From 34-65-8 sp963529855 (GTDB lineage Bacteria > Pseudomonadota > Alphaproteobacteria > Sphingomonadales > Sphingomonadaceae), in contig CAURZK010000001.1 of the NCBI GenBank assembly GCA_963529855.1, forward strand, positions 186,001-250,000: a stretch of DNA of 64,000 nt. Reading direction: 5' to 3'. The position numbers and the translations under genes were made by a program. Every line of letters starts with the position of its first letter. Position 1 is the first letter of the stretch. Positions 26,434 to 33,743 of the stretch are shown here, in pieces. The notes beneath the pieces are model-generated. The model did not search any database. It saw only the letters and a list, made by a program, of their open reading frames with translations, and was not told where the DNA came from.

Positions 26434-26895
26434 CTAGTTGCCAACCGCGCTCGCCAGACGGTCGCGAATCGCCCTCAATCGGTTGACCAGCTCCGGCGGT
26501 ATTTCACTATGGTCAGGCAAAGCGGCAGCAGGCGACGCGGCGGCGGGTTCACGGCCGAAAAAGGTATCGACGCCGCCATCGAGCGGCAGTTGCTCAGGCG
26601 ACTGCTGCGACGTTTCGCCGCCCTGCCCTGCCCATGCGCTGCCCCCCGACAGGGCCTTCATCGCCCCCTTCAAGGTATAGCCTTCGCGATTGACCAGCTG
26701 GTCGATCCGTTCGACCAGCGCGACATCTTCAGGCCGGTAGTATCGCCGGCCGCCGCTGCGCTTGAGCGGTTGCAGCATTGGGAAATGCTGCTCCCAGTAG
26801 CGCAAAACGTGAGGTTTCAGGCCCAGCGCATGCGAAAGCTCGCCGATGGTGCGAAATGCACCACTTTCCTTGCCGTCGTCGAACTGCGCCGTCAT
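26434..26895 (-). CDS. MerR family transcriptional regulator
   Basis: 153-residue regulator with an N-terminal MerR winged helix (FRTIGELSHALGLKPHVLRYWEQHFPMLQPLKRSGGRRYYRPEDVALVERID, about 14-65) and a poorly conserved acidic/Pro-rich C-terminus without metal-binding cysteines. This MlrA/CarA-like DNA-binding domain gene follows ihfA in many alphaproteobacteria. Only 4 bases separate it from ihfA, so they are co-transcribed. Ligand unknown. Confidence 0.9.
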   Translation of the reverse strand: MTAQFDDGKESGAFRTIGELSHALGLKPHVLRYWEQHFPMLQPLKRSGGRRYYRPEDVALVERIDQLVNREGYTLKGAMKALSGGSAWAGQGGETSQQSPEQLPLDGGVDTFFGREPAAASPAAALPDHSEIPPELVNRLRAIRDRLASAVGN

Positions 26896-26899
26896 CCCG

Positions 26900-27199
26900 T
26901 CATCCCTTGGCGATCTTGTCCTTCAGCAGCTGACTGGCGCGGAAGGTCATCACCCGGCGCGGAGTGATCGGCACTTCTATCCCGGTCTTGGGATTGCGGC
27001 CGACCCGCTCTTTCTTGTCGCGCAGCACGAAGCTGCCGAAACCGGAGATCTTGACGTTCTCCCCCTGCGCCATCGCTTCGCACATATGGCTCAGGATCGA
27101 TTCGACCAGATCCAGCGATTCTGCACGAGAAAAGCCCATCTTCCGGTTGATCGCCTCAGCCAAATCCGCGCGGGTCAGCGTGCCCACCGAACGCATCAT
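26900..27199 (-). CDS. ihfA: Integration host factor subunit alpha
   Basis: DNA-bending nucleoid protein of 99 residues, working as a heterodimer with IhfB (not in the window). TLTRADLAEAINRKMGFSRAES at the start and the DNA-intercalating arm with GRNPKTGIEVPITPRRVMTF (Pro in the IHF/HU arm tip) are typical; KISGFGSFVLRDKKERVGRNP is the family signature. Two ATGs are adjacent (27199, 27196); AAGGAG lies 6 bases before the first. A likely promoter stands upstream, after the fabH terminator. Confidence 0.95.
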   Translation of the reverse strand: MMRSVGTLTRADLAEAINRKMGFSRAESLDLVESILSHMCEAMAQGENVKISGFGSFVLRDKKERVGRNPKTGIEVPITPRRVMTFRASQLLKDKIAKG

Positions 27200-27229
27200 G
27201 CGCCACTCCTTTATCGGTGCGACCCGTAT

Positions 27230-27259
27230 TGTATAGATGCGACATGGTAGCCCGGTTAA
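27230..27259 (-). promoter_or_regulatory. Possible sigma-70-type promoter of ihfA
   Basis: On the minus strand TTAACC (27259-27254) and TATACA (27235-27230) are separated by 18 bases and lie about 30 bases before the ihfA start. The match to TTGACA/TATAAT is partial. The placement between the fabH terminator and ihfA makes it plausible. Confidence 0.35.
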
Positions 27260-27285
27260 GAACCCTAGGCAATGAAATTGCAGTG

Positions 27286-27312
27286 GAAAAAAAGAGTGCC
27301 CAATTTTGGCAC
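27286..27312 (-). terminator. Rho-independent terminator of the plsX-fabH unit
   Basis: Read on the minus strand, GTGCC and GGCAC form a 5-bp stem around AAAATTG and are followed by TC and a run of seven T. It begins 8 bases after the fabH stop and so should end the rpmF-plsX-fabH transcript ahead of ihfA. Confidence 0.75.
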
Positions 27313-27320
27313 GTAGGGAT

Positions 27321-28286
27321 TTACACCCGGGCGAGCGTTGCGCCCCAGGTGAACCCGCCACCCATCGCCTCGAACATCACCAGATCGCCTGGTTTGATTC
27401 GCCCGTCCCGAACTGCCGTGTCGTAAGCTAGCGGCACTGATGCGGCCGATGTATTGGCGTGGCGATCGACGGTCACGATCACCTTTTCTGGCGGAAGCCC
27501 CAGTTTGCGCGCGGTTGCGTCGAGAATGCGGGCATTGGCCTGATGCGGCACGACCCAGTCGATGTCGCCGGGTGTGTGCCCGGTACCTTCCAGCACCTCG
27601 TTCAACACGTCGGCCAGATTGACGACCGCGTGGCGAAACACCTCGCGCCCCTTCATCCGCAAGTGACCGACAGTCTGCGTGGTCGAAGGCCCACCATCGA
27701 CATACAGCAATTCGTTGTGGGCCCCGTCGGCATGGAGGCACGAATGGAGCAGGCCCGGGCCACCTTCGGCAACGTCCTGCGCCTCAAGCACCAGCGCCCC
27801 TGCGCCATCGCCGAACAGCACGCAGGTGGTGCGGTCTTCCCAGTCGAGGATGCGGCTGAAGGTTTCCGCACCGATCACCAACGCGCGTTTCCCCATGCCG
27901 GTACGCAGCAGCGAATCAGCTGTCGCCAGCGCGTACAAGAAGCCGGAACACACGGCTGCCACGTCGAATGCGATGCCGCCATTGCAGCCAAGTTTGTCCT
28001 GCACGATCGTGGCGGTGGCGGGAAAGGTCTGGTCTGGGGTGGCAGTGGCGAGCACGATCAGGTCGATCGACCCCGGCTCCATCCCCGCCGCCTCGATCGC
28101 CCGGCGCGCCGCTTCGGTGGCCAGGCTGGCAGTCGTTTCCCCTGGCCCGGCGATATAACGCTGGCGGATCCCGGTACGCTCCACGATCCATTCGTCGCTC
28201 GTCTCGACGCGCGCGACGAGATCGGCGTTGGTCACCAATTGCGCCGGCAGGGCCGAGCCGCTGCCGCGAATGACCGAACGAATCAT
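27321..28286 (-). CDS. fabH: Beta-ketoacyl-ACP synthase III FabH
   Basis: Starts fatty-acid synthesis by condensing acetyl-CoA with malonyl-ACP. 321 residues with the KAS III catalytic triad C113 (AAVCSGF), H248 (PHQAN) and N278 (HANTSAAS). The C-terminal GGGFTWGATLARV is also typical. It overlaps plsX by four bases and is followed by a terminator, giving a compact lipid-synthesis unit. Confidence 0.97.
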   Translation of the reverse strand: MIRSVIRGSGSALPAQLVTNADLVARVETSDEWIVERTGIRQRYIAGPGETTASLATEAARRAIEAAGMEPGSIDLIVLATATPDQTFPATATIVQDKLGCNGGIAFDVAAVCSGFLYALATADSLLRTGMGKRALVIGAETFSRILDWEDRTTCVLFGDGAGALVLEAQDVAEGGPGLLHSCLHADGAHNELLYVDGGPSTTQTVGHLRMKGREVFRHAVVNLADVLNEVLEGTGHTPGDIDWVVPHQANARILDATARKLGLPPEKVIVTVDRHANTSAASVPLAYDTAVRDGRIKPGDLVMFEAMGGGFTWGATLARV

Positions 28287-29356
28287 TTGCTCGATCCCGC
28301 TGCCGCGCCCTGTGCACCATGCCGTTCGCGCAGGCGGTCGGCGCCAAATTCGGCCAGGTCGGCGGCGATGCGCTGGGTCAGATCTTCTTCCAGCAGGCGC
28401 GCGGCGACGTCGACCGCATTGGCGATACCCTTGGCATTGGCGCTACCGTGGCTTTTCACCACGACGCCGTTGAGCCCAAGGAAGACTGCCCCATTGTGGT
28501 TGTTGGGATCGAGATGGTGGCGCAGCAGTTCCGTCGCCGGACGCGAAACAAGGAACCCGATCTTGGAGCGCAGCGAGCTGGTAAAGGCGTTGCGCAGCAG
28601 ATCCGTCACGAACCGCGCGGCGCCCTCGATCGCCTTGAGCGCGATGTTGCCGGAAAATCCGTCCGTCACCACCACATCGCACTGGCCGCGGTTGATCTTG
28701 TCGCTTTCGATGTAACCGTCGAACGACAGCGCCAGTCCGGTCGCCGCCTGAAGCTGGGCTGCCGCCTGACGCAGATCGTCAGTGCCCTTGTTTTCTTCGG
28801 TTCCGATATTGAGCAATCGCACACGCGGCTTTTCGAGGCCCGTCACGATGCGCGAATAGGCAGCACCCATGATCGCGTATTGCACCAGGTTGCGGGCATC
28901 CGCCTCGGTATTGGCGCCGAGGTCGAGCATGATGACGTCGTTGTCGCCCAGCGTCGGCAGCAGCGCGGCCAATGCCGGGCGATCGATCCCGGGCATGGTC
29001 CGCAGCGCCAGCTTGGCCATCGCCATCAGCGCGCCGGTATTGCCCGCGCTGACAGCAGCCCCGGCATCGCCCTGCTTCACCGCGTTGACAGCAAGACCCA
29101 TGCTTGTGGTCTTGGCCCGGCGCAGCGCCTGAGTCGGCTTCTCGTCGCCGCCCACGACATCGTCGCAGTGCAGGATTTCAGAGGCACCGCGCAGGTTGGG
29201 ATGCGTTTCGAGGGCGCGCTTTATACGCTCCTCATCACCCACCAGCAGGAACTTGAACTTGTCATGACGGCGCCGCGCTTCGGCAGCACCGTCCATCATC
29301 ACGCGCACACCTTCATCCCCGCCCATCGCATCGATGGCGATACGCGGCAGGATCAT
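28283..29356 (-). CDS. plsX: Phosphate acyltransferase PlsX
   Basis: Converts acyl-ACP to acyl-phosphate, the donor for PlsY in phospholipid synthesis; a peripheral membrane enzyme. 357 residues with RIAIDAMGGDEGVRVMM at the start, the SAGNTGALMA stretch, and VVTDGFSGNIALKAIEG. The neighbours are rpmF upstream (22 bases) and fabH downstream (4-base overlap), the widespread rpmF-plsX-fabH order that ties ribosome supply to lipid synthesis. Confidence 0.97.
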   Translation of the reverse strand: MILPRIAIDAMGGDEGVRVMMDGAAEARRRHDKFKFLLVGDEERIKRALETHPNLRGASEILHCDDVVGGDEKPTQALRRAKTTSMGLAVNAVKQGDAGAAVSAGNTGALMAMAKLALRTMPGIDRPALAALLPTLGDNDVIMLDLGANTEADARNLVQYAIMGAAYSRIVTGLEKPRVRLLNIGTEENKGTDDLRQAAAQLQAATGLALSFDGYIESDKINRGQCDVVVTDGFSGNIALKAIEGAARFVTDLLRNAFTSSLRSKIGFLVSRPATELLRHHLDPNNHNGAVFLGLNGVVVKSHGSANAKGIANAVDVAARLLEEDLTQRIAADLAEFGADRLRERHGAQGAAAGSSK

Positions 29357-29378
29357 GACGATCTCCGCTTAGTGCCGG

Positions 29379-29558
29379 TCAGAGACCGACGGCGATGACT
29401 TCGCGGCCGTTGTAGTGCCCGCAAGCCTGGCACAGGTTGTGCGGGCGCTTCAGTTCACCACAGTTGGAGCATTCGTGGAATGCCTCGACCTTGAGCGAAT
29501 CGTGCGCACGGCGGTTGCCACGGCGATTGGGAGATACTTTTCTCTTGGGGACAGCCAT
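29379..29558 (-). CDS. rpmF: 50S ribosomal protein L32
   Basis: 59-residue ribosomal protein. It begins AVPKRKVSPNRRGNRRAHD as usual for L32 and keeps the zinc-type cysteines ECSNCGELKRPHNLCQAC (CX2C...CX2C). The ATG at 29558 is fixed by this conserved start; longer in-frame readings upstream are not L32-like. Its promoter should lie in 29559-29760, a 202-base gap shared with the divergent MAPEG gene, where I see no other gene. Confidence 0.97.
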   Translation of the reverse strand: MAVPKRKVSPNRRGNRRAHDSLKVEAFHECSNCGELKRPHNLCQACGHYNGREVIAVGL

Positions 29559-29760
29559 TGCGGCACCTGTTCCAATTCGTCTTCGTTTCGTGGGCCGCCC
29601 TAGGCCGGGGCCACCGCACGCACAAGGGCATGCGGAATCGATTGGCCCGTCCATGGCGGGGAAGGCGCGGCCTATAGCGAAAAATTCCCGCGTTGCAAGC
29701 GGTGTGGCGTGTGGTTAGCACGCCTGAGGAAATACGCTGACCACCGGGGGAACCTGCCGC

Positions 29761-30153
29761 ATGATACTGCCCGTAACGCTTACCGCAGCCGCCGCTGCTG
29801 CTATTATCAACATCTGGCTGTCGCTGCGGATCGGTGCTGTGCGCCGCGCGCACAAGGTCAGCGTGGGCGATGGCGGGATCGAGCCCCTGTCGCGGCGGAT
29901 GCGCGCACAACTCAATTTCGCGGAAAACGTCCCGCTGGTGCTGGTCCTGATCGCGGCGATCGAGCTGACCGGCCGGGGTAACGACTGGCTCGCATTCGTG
30001 GCGGGCGCGTTCATGCTCGGCCGCGTTGCGCATGGATTCGGAATGGACGGCGGCGCCATGGGATGGGGCCGGATGGTCGGCACGCTGGTCACCCTGCTGA
30101 CTCAGCTGGGCCTTGCCGCCTTCGCCGTCTGGATCGCGATCGGATTGTTCTAG
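29761..30153 (+). CDS. MAPEG family membrane protein
   Basis: 130-residue inner-membrane protein with four predicted helices and the MAPEG blocks RIGAVRRAHKVSVGDGG and RRMRAQLNFAENVPLVLVLIA, where ERGMAEN-like FAEN contacts glutathione in relatives. The family includes microsomal glutathione S-transferases; bacterial members are mostly uncharacterised (YecN-like). It is convergent with the metallo-hydrolase, overlapping by four bases at the stops (30150-30153). Confidence 0.88.
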   Translation: MILPVTLTAAAAAAIINIWLSLRIGAVRRAHKVSVGDGGIEPLSRRMRAQLNFAENVPLVLVLIAAIELTGRGNDWLAFVAGAFMLGRVAHGFGMDGGAMGWGRMVGTLVTLLTQLGLAAFAVWIAIGLF

Positions 30154-30818
30154 GACAGCGCGTAATCGCTGACGAAGGCGTTGGTCTGCCGCTCCTGCCC
30201 GAACGTGCTGGTCGGGCCGTGGCCGGGGATGAAGGTCACGTCGCTCCCCAAAGGCCACAGCTTCCGGGTGATCGAATCGAGCAAGTCCTGGTGATTGCCC
30301 ATGGGGAAATCGGTGCGCCCGATGCTACCCTGGAACAGCACGTCGCCGACGATCGCGAACTTGCTCGGCCGATGGAAGAACACGACATGCCCCGGCGTAT
30401 GGCCGGGGCAGTGGATTACCTCCAACTCCAGCTCCCCGACGGTGACGGTGTCGCCATCTTCCAGCCAACGGTCGGGTTCGAACACCTGTCCGTTGACGCC
30501 GTAGCGCTGCCCATCCTCGTCGAGGCGGCTGATCCAGAACCGGTCCGCCTCGTGCGGGCCTTCGATCGGCAGGCCGAGTTCCTTGGCCAGTATCCCCGTT
30601 TCACCGCAGTGGTCGATATGGCCGTGGGTAACGAGCAGCTTTTCCAGGGTCACGCCGGTGCGGGCGACTGCCGCCTTGAGCTTGTCGAGGTCGCCGCCGG
30701 GATCGACCAGTGCCCCGCGCATCGTCCTGGTGCACCAGATCAGCGAACAATTCTGCTGGAGCGGGGTGACGGGTACGATGCCGGCTTTCATCGGCGGCTG
30801 GATGCTTGCTTCGGTCAT
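30150..30818 (-). CDS. MBL-fold metallo-hydrolase (glyoxalase II-like)
   Basis: 222-residue hydrolase with the metallo-beta-lactamase fold: THGHIDHCGE (H65, H67, D69, H70), HCPGHTPGHVV, IVGDVLFQGSIGRTDFPMG and FIPGHGP supply the metal ligands. This set matches the YcbL/GloB-like group; the natural substrate may be S-lactoylglutathione or another thioester. ATG 30818 was chosen over an upstream in-frame start at 30881 because it follows the family N-terminus. It shares its strand with the S24 regulator 41 bases upstream. Confidence 0.88.
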   Translation of the reverse strand: MTEASIQPPMKAGIVPVTPLQQNCSLIWCTRTMRGALVDPGGDLDKLKAAVARTGVTLEKLLVTHGHIDHCGETGILAKELGLPIEGPHEADRFWISRLDEDGQRYGVNGQVFEPDRWLEDGDTVTVGELELEVIHCPGHTPGHVVFFHRPSKFAIVGDVLFQGSIGRTDFPMGNHQDLLDSITRKLWPLGSDVTFIPGHGPTSTFGQERQTNAFVSDYALS

Positions 30819-30859
30819 GGCGCGAGATGTGGCGGCGCGCGGGCCGCGATGCAAGCGCG

Positions 30860-31513
30860 CTAGACCCGCCCCGCCTTCCACACCACGCGGCCGACGATTT
30901 CGATATCTTCGGCGCGCACCTCGATCGGGGGATAGGCGAGGTTCTGGCTGAGCAGCGTAAAGCGCCCCCCGCCCTGCGCCGCGACACGCTTGACCAGCAA
31001 GGTTTCGCCCAGGCGCACGACGTGGATGCCGTCGCGAAACGGCTGCGGCGTCTTGTCGACCAGCACTTCATCCCCGGCGCGCAGCAGCGGCTCCATCGAA
31101 TCGCCTTCCACTGCGATGGCGGACAGCTGCGAACCGTCGAGCCCCTGTTCGCGCAGCCAGCGGCGGGAAAAACGGAATGCGTCGAACGGCAATTCGACCT
31201 CCCCCAGCGACCCGGGCCCCGCCGAGGCTGCCAGCGCCAGACGCGGCACTTCGACCCAACCGCCATCAAGCGGCAAACGTTGCCGCGGGATGTAGGATTT
31301 TTCCTTCGCCTGTCCAAGCTCCGACTCCGGCACGCCGAAGTATTCCGCTAGTGCCCGCCGATCGCGCTCTTCCAGCTTGCGCGGGCTACCCTTGCGGATG
31401 AACTGCTGCAAATACGTTGGATTTCTCCCGATCATCTCGGACAGTCGGGCCAATTTGGCCCCCTGGGCGGTGGCCAGTTGCAGCAGCCGTTCGCGGGGAT
31501 CGATCTGTGTCAT
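30860..31513 (-). CDS. S24 family (LexA/CI-like) transcriptional regulator
   Basis: 217 residues. An N-terminal helix-turn-helix-like region (about 8-62, KLARLSEMIGRNPTYLQQFIRKGSPRKLEERD) precedes an S24 peptidase domain with catalytic S139 (VEGDSMEPLL) and K175 (LLVKRV). An Ala-Gly pair at A98-G99 (ASAGPGS) is placed where LexA-type repressors cleave themselves, so RecA-stimulated autoproteolysis is possible. It is too unlike LexA to be the SOS repressor itself. The divergent small gene and the TAGGA/TCCTA repeats just upstream suggest autoregulation. No phage genes are near. Confidence 0.88.
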   Translation of the reverse strand: MTQIDPRERLLQLATAQGAKLARLSEMIGRNPTYLQQFIRKGSPRKLEERDRRALAEYFGVPESELGQAKEKSYIPRQRLPLDGGWVEVPRLALAASAGPGSLGEVELPFDAFRFSRRWLREQGLDGSQLSAIAVEGDSMEPLLRAGDEVLVDKTPQPFRDGIHVVRLGETLLVKRVAAQGGGRFTLLSQNLAYPPIEVRAEDIEIVGRVVWKAGRV

Positions 31514-31535
31514 ACCGCGTCTTAGGCTGTATTTT

Positions 31536-31560
31536 TCCTATAGACAAGTAGGATTTCCTA
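31536..31560. promoter_or_regulatory. Candidate operator of the S24 regulator (TCCTA/TAGGA repeats)
   Basis: Three half-sites occur in 25 bases: TCCTA at 31536, TAGGA at 31549 and TCCTA at 31556, so two overlapping inverted repeats share the middle half-site (spacers of 8 and 2 bases). They lie 23-47 bases before the S24 start and 73-97 bases before the divergent small gene. Binding is inferred from position and symmetry. Confidence 0.5.
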
Positions 31561-31632
31561 CGCGACCCAATAGCTCGTTCGGGGGCGAATCGCCCATTTC
31601 CGACAACCAAGCTGAGCCAAGAAAGGGACGCC

Positions 31633-31842
31633 ATGCTCATCCGATCGATCGAGAAATTCCTGCGTCGGCACGCGATGCCGGCGACCAAGTTCGGACGGCT
31701 GGCGGCACAGGATCCGCGCTTCGTGCTCGACCTGCGGATGGGCCGCGAGCCGCGCGGGATGACCGAGGCCCGCATACAGGGCTTCATCGCCGGGTTCGAA
31801 GCGGCCCGCGATCCCAGCGCGGAGAATGCGCATGTCGGTTGA
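31633..31842 (+). CDS. Small hypothetical protein, possibly DNA-binding
   Basis: 69 residues, no named family recognised. The sequence LIRSIEKFLRRHAMPATKFGRLAAQDPRFVLDLRMGREPRGMTEARIQGFI looks like a compact helical domain: its layout (T-FG--A--DPRF--DLR-GR) resembles a helix-turn-helix of the kind seen in small repressors. An AAAGGGA ribosome site stands at good spacing. It is divergent from the S24 regulator across 119 bases that hold the repeat array, and its last 11 bases overlap the next gene. Confidence 0.7.
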   Translation: MLIRSIEKFLRRHAMPATKFGRLAAQDPRFVLDLRMGREPRGMTEARIQGFIAGFEAARDPSAENAHVG

Positions 31843-32191
31843 AACCGCCCCGCCCCGTGCCCCCGCGCCCGTCCGCCGCCGCACTGTTGCCGATCGGCTG
31901 CGCGACACCTTGCTCGGCCTGTCGGGCGGCTTGGGCGAAATTCATGCCCATTCGGAAAAAGCCTGGGCCAGTGTGACCTTCGCCGGCGCGCGGCACAAGG
32001 TCCTCATGCACTTCAGTGGGGCAAATGCAGTCGAGGCCGGCGAAACGCTGATCGCGCTGCTGCCCGAACATGAATTTGCCATTCCCGGCCAGATCGTTGC
32101 CGAAGCGACCGTTATCGCCGCCGACCACCGCCTGCTTCCCCAGCCTCACCTTGCGGTGATTTGCGAATTGCTGCTGCTCGAAGAAGCATGA
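31832..32191 (+). CDS. Conserved-looking hypothetical protein
   Basis: 119 residues; family not recognised. A Pro/Arg-rich N-terminus (PPRAPAPVRRRTVADRLRDTLLGLSGG) is followed by a mixed alpha/beta region (WASVTFAGARHKVLMHFSG, EAGETLIALLPEHEFAIPGQIVAEATVIA). No signal peptide or membrane segment. ATG 31832 was chosen because GGAG lies 7 bases upstream; ATG 31826 is too close to it. Overlap with the preceding small gene suggests coupled translation. Confidence 0.72.
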   Translation: MSVETAPPRAPAPVRRRTVADRLRDTLLGLSGGLGEIHAHSEKAWASVTFAGARHKVLMHFSGANAVEAGETLIALLPEHEFAIPGQIVAEATVIAADHRLLPQPHLAVICELLLLEEA

Positions 32192-32209
32192 TCGCCAGCG
32201 CTCGGCTCG

Positions 32210-32239
32210 TTCCTGCGCAGAGCCCCGCCTGCGCAGGAA
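32210..32239. terminator. Inverted repeat at a convergent gene junction
   Basis: A perfect 10-bp stem (TTCCTGCGCA at 32210-32219 / TGCGCAGGAA at 32230-32239) with a 10-base loop lies between two converging genes and is followed on the plus strand by TGAAAACATT. It may end transcription in both directions; a dispersed intergenic repeat is the alternative. Confidence 0.5.
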
Positions 32240-32251
32240 TGAAAACATTGA

Positions 32252-33688
32252 TCATATCCGGCGGATGATCAGGTTCCGGATTTCGCTCATGTCTTCCATT
32301 GCGAAGCGGATGCCTTCGCGCCCGAGGCCCGATTCCTTCACTCCGCCGTAAGGCATATTGTCGACCCGGTAACTCGACACGTCGTTGATGACCACGCCGC
32401 CGACCTCCAGCCTGTCCCAGGCATCGAGCACCTGGTGGAGGTCACGGGTGAAGATCCCGGCCTGCAGGCCGAATTTGCTGTCGTTCACCTGATCCAGTGC
32501 CTCGGAAAAGTCGGAGAATTGCGACAGGTTGGCGAGCGGGCCGAATGCCTCTTCACGGTTCGCGTTGGCGTCGTGCGGCACGTTTTCGAGCAGTGTCGCC
32601 TCGAGCATATTGCCCTTGCGCTCGCCGCCGCACAGCAGGGTCGCGCCTGCTTCCACCGCATCGTCGATCCAGCCTTTCAGCCGGGCAGCTTCCTGCTCCG
32701 AAATCATCGGGCCGATGAAGGTGTCGCGGTCCTTCGGATCGCCCGCGACCAGCGACCGCGTCTTCTCGACAAGCATCGCCTTGAACGTGTCGTAGATATC
32801 CTCGTGAATGATGATCCGCTGCACCCCGATGCAGCTCTGCCCGCTCTGGTAGAACGCGCCGAAGATGATCCGTTCGAGCGCGTGATCGAGATCGGCATCC
32901 CTGTCGACGATCACTGCCGCATTGCCGCCCAGTTCGAGTACGACCTTCTTCTTGCCCGCCTTCGCCTTCAGTTCCCAGCCGACCCGGGGTGAGCCCGTGA
33001 AAGAGAGCAGCTTCAGCCGCTCGTCGGTGGTGAACAGGTCGGCTCCATCACGGCTGGCGGGCAGGATCGAGAACGCGCCTTCGGGCAGGATATCGCATTC
33101 GGCCAGTACCTCGCCCATGATAATGGCGCCCAGCGGGGTGAGGCTGGCCGGCTTCATCACGAACGGACAGCCGATCGCGATCGCGGGGGCGATCTTGTGC
33201 GCGGCCAGGTTAAGCGGGAAATTGAAGGGCGAGATGAAGCTGCACGGCCCGATCGGCACGCGTTTCCACATGCCCATGTAACCCTTGGCCCGCTCCGAAA
33301 TGTCGAGGGGCTGGACCTCGCCATAATTGCGGGTCGATTCCTCCGCAGCGATGCGGAATGTGTCGATCAGACGGATAACTTCGCCCTCGGCATCCCTGAT
33401 CGGCTTTCCGGCCTCGACACACAGGGCATAGGCCAGTTCGTCGAACCGTTCCCAGAACCGCGAAACGCAGTGGTCGAGAACGCCTTGCCGCTCGTAACTC
33501 GCCAGCCGGGCCATCGGTTCAGCCGCACGCACCGCCCCGGCAATCGCCTCCTCGATTACATCGGGCGTAGCGAGTGCGGTGCGGAACGCGACCTCGCCGG
33601 TGAACTTGTCGGTGACCTCAAGATCGCTGTTCGGCTGCACAGCCTTGTTGTTGAGGTAGAGCGGGTAGGTATCCTTGAGCTTGGGCAC
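32252..33688 (-). CDS. NAD(P)-dependent aldehyde dehydrogenase
   Basis: 478-residue aldehyde dehydrogenase. Catalytic C286 (QSGQSCIGVQR), general base E252 (LELGGN), and the oxyanion Asn N156 (SPFNFPLN) are all in place; the C-terminal PYGGVKESGLGREGI matches the succinate-semialdehyde/lactaldehyde-like subgroup. The GTG start at 33688 follows AAGGA. It is the last gene of a minus-strand set with a ThDP enzyme (55 bases upstream) and a 2-hydroxyacid dehydrogenase. The substrate is unknown; the aldehyde made by a ThDP decarboxylase is a natural guess. Confidence 0.9.
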   Translation of the reverse strand: MPKLKDTYPLYLNNKAVQPNSDLEVTDKFTGEVAFRTALATPDVIEEAIAGAVRAAEPMARLASYERQGVLDHCVSRFWERFDELAYALCVEAGKPIRDAEGEVIRLIDTFRIAAEESTRNYGEVQPLDISERAKGYMGMWKRVPIGPCSFISPFNFPLNLAAHKIAPAIAIGCPFVMKPASLTPLGAIIMGEVLAECDILPEGAFSILPASRDGADLFTTDERLKLLSFTGSPRVGWELKAKAGKKKVVLELGGNAAVIVDRDADLDHALERIIFGAFYQSGQSCIGVQRIIIHEDIYDTFKAMLVEKTRSLVAGDPKDRDTFIGPMISEQEAARLKGWIDDAVEAGATLLCGGERKGNMLEATLLENVPHDANANREEAFGPLANLSQFSDFSEALDQVNDSKFGLQAGIFTRDLHQVLDAWDRLEVGGVVINDVSSYRVDNMPYGGVKESGLGREGIRFAMEDMSEIRNLIIRRI

Positions 33689-33743
33689 GTCGGGCCATCC
33701 TTCGTTGGCCCGGCGCAGTTGCGGGGCAGTATACCATTAAAGC

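Noticed and set aside
31293..31306. A further TAGGA-TTTT-TCCT repeat inside the S24 gene
   Set aside because: It resembles the upstream half-sites but lies within coding sequence with a different spacer and may be chance.
30860..32191. Possible prophage immunity region
   Set aside because: Although the S24 regulator and a small divergent gene resemble a CI/Cro pair, there is no integrase, terminase, tail gene or attachment repeat, and flanking genes are core functions.
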